DNA from: Labia minor
Taxonomy: Eukaryota; Arthropoda; Insecta; Dermaptera; Spongiphoridae
Length of the DNA stretch: 64,000 bases
Direction: 5' to 3'
NCBI GenBank assembly: GCA_963082975.1
Contig: OY720346.1
Coordinates: 20,764,720-20,828,719, forward strand
Shown: positions 59,995 to 64,000 of the stretch, one piece after another
Numbering within the stretch: position 1 is the first letter of the stretch
How the letters are laid out: the number at the start of each line of letters is the position of its first letter
Made by a program: the position numbers and the translations under genes
Notes under the pieces: model-generated
Databases searched by the model: none
Told to the model about the DNA's origin: nothing
What the model saw: only the letters and a program-made list of their open reading frames with translations

Positions 59995-60443
59995 CTAAAG
60001 ATATTCGACAATATCGCATTTGATCGAGATATTCGGACAAGAGGCGATACTTGCGCCATAGCCCGTTCTTGATTTGTGTCTTTCGCTCAACAATTTTTGG
60101 AAGATGGGCAGAATGGCCAAGTCCAAGAGTTCTCCCTCGCTCACCGCGGAACACATGGCGGAGGCAGTGGTTGAGGAGTTGACAGCGGTCCCGCCGACCA
60201 CGCTGACGCCGGTGGAGGATGCTTGGTGACCGCCGCGACCCGATGACGCCACGTTTGGCGTAGAACGTGCCGAGGTTGAAGTTCGCTGATGTCGGTTTAA
60301 TGGCACACCGACCACACTGACAACGCCGGCCGAATTTTTAGAGGTGGGTATTGTTACGGACGTGGTCCCATGTCCCATGCATCGCTCACGCGATTTTTCC
60401 GAAACGGAACGCTGCATTGGACTTGCCAACGCCTCCTCAGGGT
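59995..60443 (-). CDS. Internal coding exon of a large unidentified gene (perhaps unc80)
   Basis: A GC-rich, strongly coding-like segment opens after a TTTCTAG acceptor (60444-60450). It reads DPEEALASPMQRSVSEKSRE, then a Ser/Thr/Gly/Val-rich linker (residues about 30-100), then SEGELLDLAILPIFQKLLSE and SCPNISIKCDIVEYL. Base composition is far from its AT-rich neighbours. The frame meets TAG at 59995 right after VEYL; a weak GTCGAA donor just before it is possible, so the 3' border is unsure. The ILPIFQKLLSER block recalls NALCN-complex proteins such as UNC80, but I cannot confirm this without a search. No other exon of the gene was found; flanking introns must be long. Confidence 0.6.
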
Positions 60444-60513
60444 CTAGAAACACAAATTTATATATTAATATACAATGATTTACAATATTAAATATTATAT
60501 TAGTTCATAAATA

Positions 60514-60977
60514 AATAAGTTGATCTGTGGCCAGGTCCGAACCGACCGACGGTTTGAAGTAAATTAATTTCCAGCTACAGAAACAATTTCAACTAATTTT
60601 AATATATCTATTAATGTAATAAAAAACAGATATGGATATAACATAAATATTTTTAATTTTATTTTATTTATAATATATATGTAAGACCAGGCTGTGACGT
60701 CATGAATCTCTGGATGACGTCATATAATTTTAAATTAAAAAAAAACTAATGAAATTATTTTTCCCGGGGATAAAATCAATACAAAGTGCATGATTCGTGG
60801 TAATATGTAAAAAATCTCCTCATGTGAAATTTGGTGTGAAAATAAACCCTTCTCTTCCTATCGCTAATACTACCACTTCGGGTTTCCAGATTTGCACCAA
60901 AAGTTGATCAATTCATCATACTGATGCATTAAGTAAATATACCAAATTTCATCAAAATCCGTTGAACTGTTCAAGCA
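60514..60977 (-). repeat. Family-A element copy A5, right end missing
   Basis: Hairpin end (GATCTGTGGCCAGGTC, ACCGACCGACGG), paired TGACGTCA sites, and the ACTACCACTTC and CCAAATTTCATCAAAATCC blocks, then an abrupt break. It lies in the intron upstream of the minus-strand exon. Confidence 0.75.
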
Positions 60978-61334
60978 GCTGCTTATGATCAATTATTAGA
61001 AAAATTTAAACCAATAGAACGCAAAACAGTCAGCCTGGCTTCAGAAGTTATAGGTTCTCTGCTTTTAATAGCATTTCTTTGTTTATAAACAATTGAAATA
61101 TACTTCTTCTATCCATTCAAACGTAGTTTCTTAATTTCTTCTCCTTTGTTCAACTCGTTCAGCAAATTGATATAACAATTAATATAATGTTTATTTTTAG
61201 AAACTAATCCTTACTTCTCAATTTCTTTCCTTTTCTTTTACTTTCTTCATAAAGAAAATTTGAACTGGCAAAAATACAAACTTCAGCTTCGCTCATTATA
61301 TTGAATCATATATTAACTAGATACAATAATATAA

Positions 61335-61951
61335 AATAAGTTGACCTGTGGCCAGGTCCGAACCGACCGACGGTTTGAAGTAAATTAATTTCCAGCTACA
61401 GAAACAATTTCAAATAATTTTAATATATCTATTAATGCAATAAAAAACAGATAGGCATAGAACATTTTATTTTATTTATATATAAGTAATAGCTGGCTGT
61501 GACGTCATGAATGGTTGGATGACGTCATATAATTTTAAATTGACAAAAAACTAATAAATATGATTTTTCTCGAGGATAAAACCAAAACAAAGTGCATGAT
61601 TCGTGGTGACATATAAAAAAATCTCCTCATGTGAAAAATTTGTTGTGAAAATAACCCTTCCCTTCCTATCGTCGATCGCTAATACTACCACTTCCGCTTT
61701 CCGGATTTGCACCAAAAGTTGATCAATTCATCCCACTGATGCATTAAGTAAATATACCAAATTTCATCAAAATCATTCAAGCTGTACACATCTATACGGA
61801 CGGACGGACGGACGGACGGACAGTCATCATGCTAAAAATACTTTTTTCTGTTTAGAAAATGCATGATTCGTGGAGATATGTAAAAATCTCCACATGTGAA
61901 ATTTGGTGTGAAAACAATACCTCCCTTACTCCCTTCGTCGGTCGGTAAAAA
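61335..61951 (-). repeat. Family-A element copy A6
   Basis: Both ends present (ACCGACCGACGG at left, CGTCGGTCGGTAAAAATG at right), with paired TGACGTCA and a (GGAC)n tract at 61798-61821. Confidence 0.8.
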
Positions 61952-62099
61952 TGAGTATGAGCATAGACTAAAAGGGAAAATTTACAAATAATAACATTTA
62001 AATTTTCCTTCTCAGATTGTATTTAATTTTCCTATTTAGGCCTTAAGGGTACATTTTTAAATACAATATTATTTACAATAATTTACTTCAATAAAAGCG

Positions 62100-63130
62100 T
62101 TTTTGCTTTTTTTTTATTTTTCCTCTGACTTGTTTGTCTCTCCCTTCTCTCACCATCTTCTTATCCACCCCATTCTTATCCATTTTGCCTTTTACCGTTT
62201 CCTTCCACCAATTTTTTCGTCTCTTAGTCTCCTTATTTGTATCCAGCTATTTGTCTACTATTTTTTCTCTACATGGTCGAAAGTCTTTTTCTTCCGCAAG
62301 CTCTGCAAGTTCTCTCTATACTTATACTATTACTCTATAATCTAAAATGCTTCTCTTTGTAATATGATCCATATTCATCATCTCTGTTTTCATTTTCCAA
62401 AGGCACTTTGGCGTATTCTTGCTTATTCTTAGTATTGTCTTTATAAATCTTGAATCCTTTTTACTTCTTAGTTGCCTTCCCATCCCCATTTCACTGACAA
62501 TATCAGTGTTTTGAATAAGGTGATCTTTTTTTGATGTTTGATTTCTTTTTATTGAAGAATTCTTTTTTATGAATTTCTTTATTATGTATTATTTCTCTCG
62601 TCATCCCTTATGTCATCCATTCCTAAGTTATTATAGTTATTTTTCTCTATCCAGCTTTCCTGAATAGTATAACACCATGTCTTTTAACATATTTCCAGAA
62701 GTGTTTTCTCTTACTCCTATTGCTTGCTATATTCCATGTGATCATTGTCAGTTCTTTTCCCGCTAATTTGTTGTTATCTCTTTCTCTCACCTCATCCGAG
62801 AAATCCTCCTCTAAAAATATATTTGATTCTTCTAATTTATACCTTTGTGTAATTGCACTTTTGAACTTTGGGATAATTGGACATATCCTATTTACCGTCT
62901 TCTTTCTTTCTACTTTGTCGAACCCTAAGATTTCTATATTAATGATTTATTTGATCTCTTCATAGTTCAATTGTTCTTCTTTTTCGTCCTGTTTCTCTTC
63001 TATCTCTTGTATTACCACATTATTTTTCCTTTCTTCTTTAAAAAGTAACTTTCCACGCTATCTTCTCTTTATTTTAAATTATTTTATTTCTTCTTCTTAA
63101 TAATAAATTAATTGATATTATTATATATTA
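62100..63130 (-). pseudogene. LINE remnant with APE endonuclease start
   Basis: The plus strand is pyrimidine-rich because the element lies on the minus strand. There the frame reads KELTMITWNIASNRSKRKHF and WKYVKRHGVILF, then, after a one-base shift, QESWIE. This is the N-terminal endonuclease pattern (TWNI ... Q/E-E-S/T-W-E) of non-LTR retrotransposons. Upstream is a charged leader (EEDFSDEVRERDNN). Downstream sequence (62100-62350) encodes a Lys/Arg-rich stretch typical between endonuclease and RT. No RT core is in the window; the copy is frameshifted and dead. Confidence 0.6.
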
Positions 63131-64000
63131 ATTATTTATATTTTCTTCTCTAATATAGTTTTCAATTTTCTTGACTTCCATCAATCTCTATCTATCTATA
63201 CCCTTCTACCCCTACAGATATATTATTTATTTCAAATTTGTATCTCTCTTCGAATTATTTATAAAACTATTTTTTATAGAAAATCTATATTTAAGTAGTA
63301 TATAGATTTTATTATGTATTATTTTATAATATTTTAATGATTTTTACTTTACTTTGTTCTATTTTCTAATTTTTAATAAAATTTTTAATTAATAGAAAAA
63401 AGTTCACTTTCGCTTTGATGGAAAAGGAATGAATTGAAATGTAGAATCTTGACACAATTCATGCCAATTTTGTAACATCTGATTTATCTTTACTACTATA
63501 TTATTATTTATAGAACATCCTATTATTTCACATTCTATAATTAAGTTTTTAATAGAATAGATGAAAATTTTAAAAATTCAATGAAAATAAAATTATTTTT
63601 ATAAAAATATTTTTTCATAACTACTTTTATATTGTCAGATCACCGTATTAGGTTAGTTTTCTAAATATTTTTATTTAATACTGTATCTAATGTGCCTCCC
63701 AACTCGGGTGCTGTCATTTACTCTTTTTTGAATAAGATTTTGAAACTTTTTATAATTTTATTAGAAATTCCAAAATTAGAATACATATATTGGTATATTA
63801 TAATTATAAAATATTTATAAATTAAAATTCTAAAGATTTATATTTTTTGTTATGACTATTTCTTTCTTAATTTAATAATATTTAGATAGTATATGAATAG
63901 TTAAAATATATCAGCTACTCTGTAAGAAAAATAAATTTTGTTAATGAATGAATCTTTAAATCCATTTTCTACTCCACTTTGACTAATTTTTTTATGTTTC
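63131..64000. other. AT-rich DNA at window end
   Basis: No gene, repeat end or regulatory site recognised. Confidence 0.4.

Noticed and set aside
62103..62965. Plus-strand hydrophobic ORFs
   Set aside because: Pyrimidine-rich antisense of a minus-strand LINE; Ser/Phe/Leu content is a composition effect.

Overview
This is AT-rich animal nuclear DNA. Genes are split by short GT-AG introns and sit among BEL/Pao, mariner, hAT, LINE, SINE and Helentron-like elements. That mix, plus TCAGT-type initiator sequence, points to an arthropod. The protein matches (CATIP, Arp2, PDE12, EMSY, THAP) are of animal type. I cannot name the species.

Layout. 0-3 kb: repeat debris and a dead LINE endonuclease. 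3.1-4.2 kb: a single-exon CATIP homologue (+). 4.6-8.1 kb: repeat families A and B. 8.5-14.5 kb: an unrecognised six-exon gene (+, 421 codons) with an AT-hook, whose 3.1 kb intron holds a foldback element, a mariner remnant and a family-B repeat. 15.5-19.4 kb: Arp2 (+), with two candidate 18-nt microexons at one intron position. 21.8-26.2 kb: PDE12 (-), eight exons, convergent with Arp2. 26.4-29.8 kb: nested inverted repeats with a dead THAP fragment. 30.1-31.3 kb: a THAP zinc-finger gene start (+) with a duplicated exon. 31.95-37.0 kb: EMSY (+), nine exons. 38.5-45.5 kb: a complete-ended BEL/Pao retrotransposon (-) with long LTRs, a 5-bp target duplication, a long gag ORF and a broken, internally deleted pol. 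46-59 kb: mostly AT-rich sequence with LINE scraps, a possible promoter/first exon near 51 kb and a hAT MITE near 59 kb. 60.0-60.4 kb: one clear coding exon (-) of a larger gene. 60.5-64 kb: family-A repeats and a LINE remnant.

The host genes are housekeeping or chromatin functions: actin nucleation (Arp2), cilium-linked actin (CATIP), mitochondrial RNA turnover (PDE12) and chromatin (EMSY, THAP, the AT-hook protein). They do not form a visible pathway. The features most worth a second look are the Arp2 microexon pair, the three repeat families built to one plan, the paired CRE palindromes in family A, the duplicated THAP exon, and the UGA-CUAG context that ends the BEL gag.
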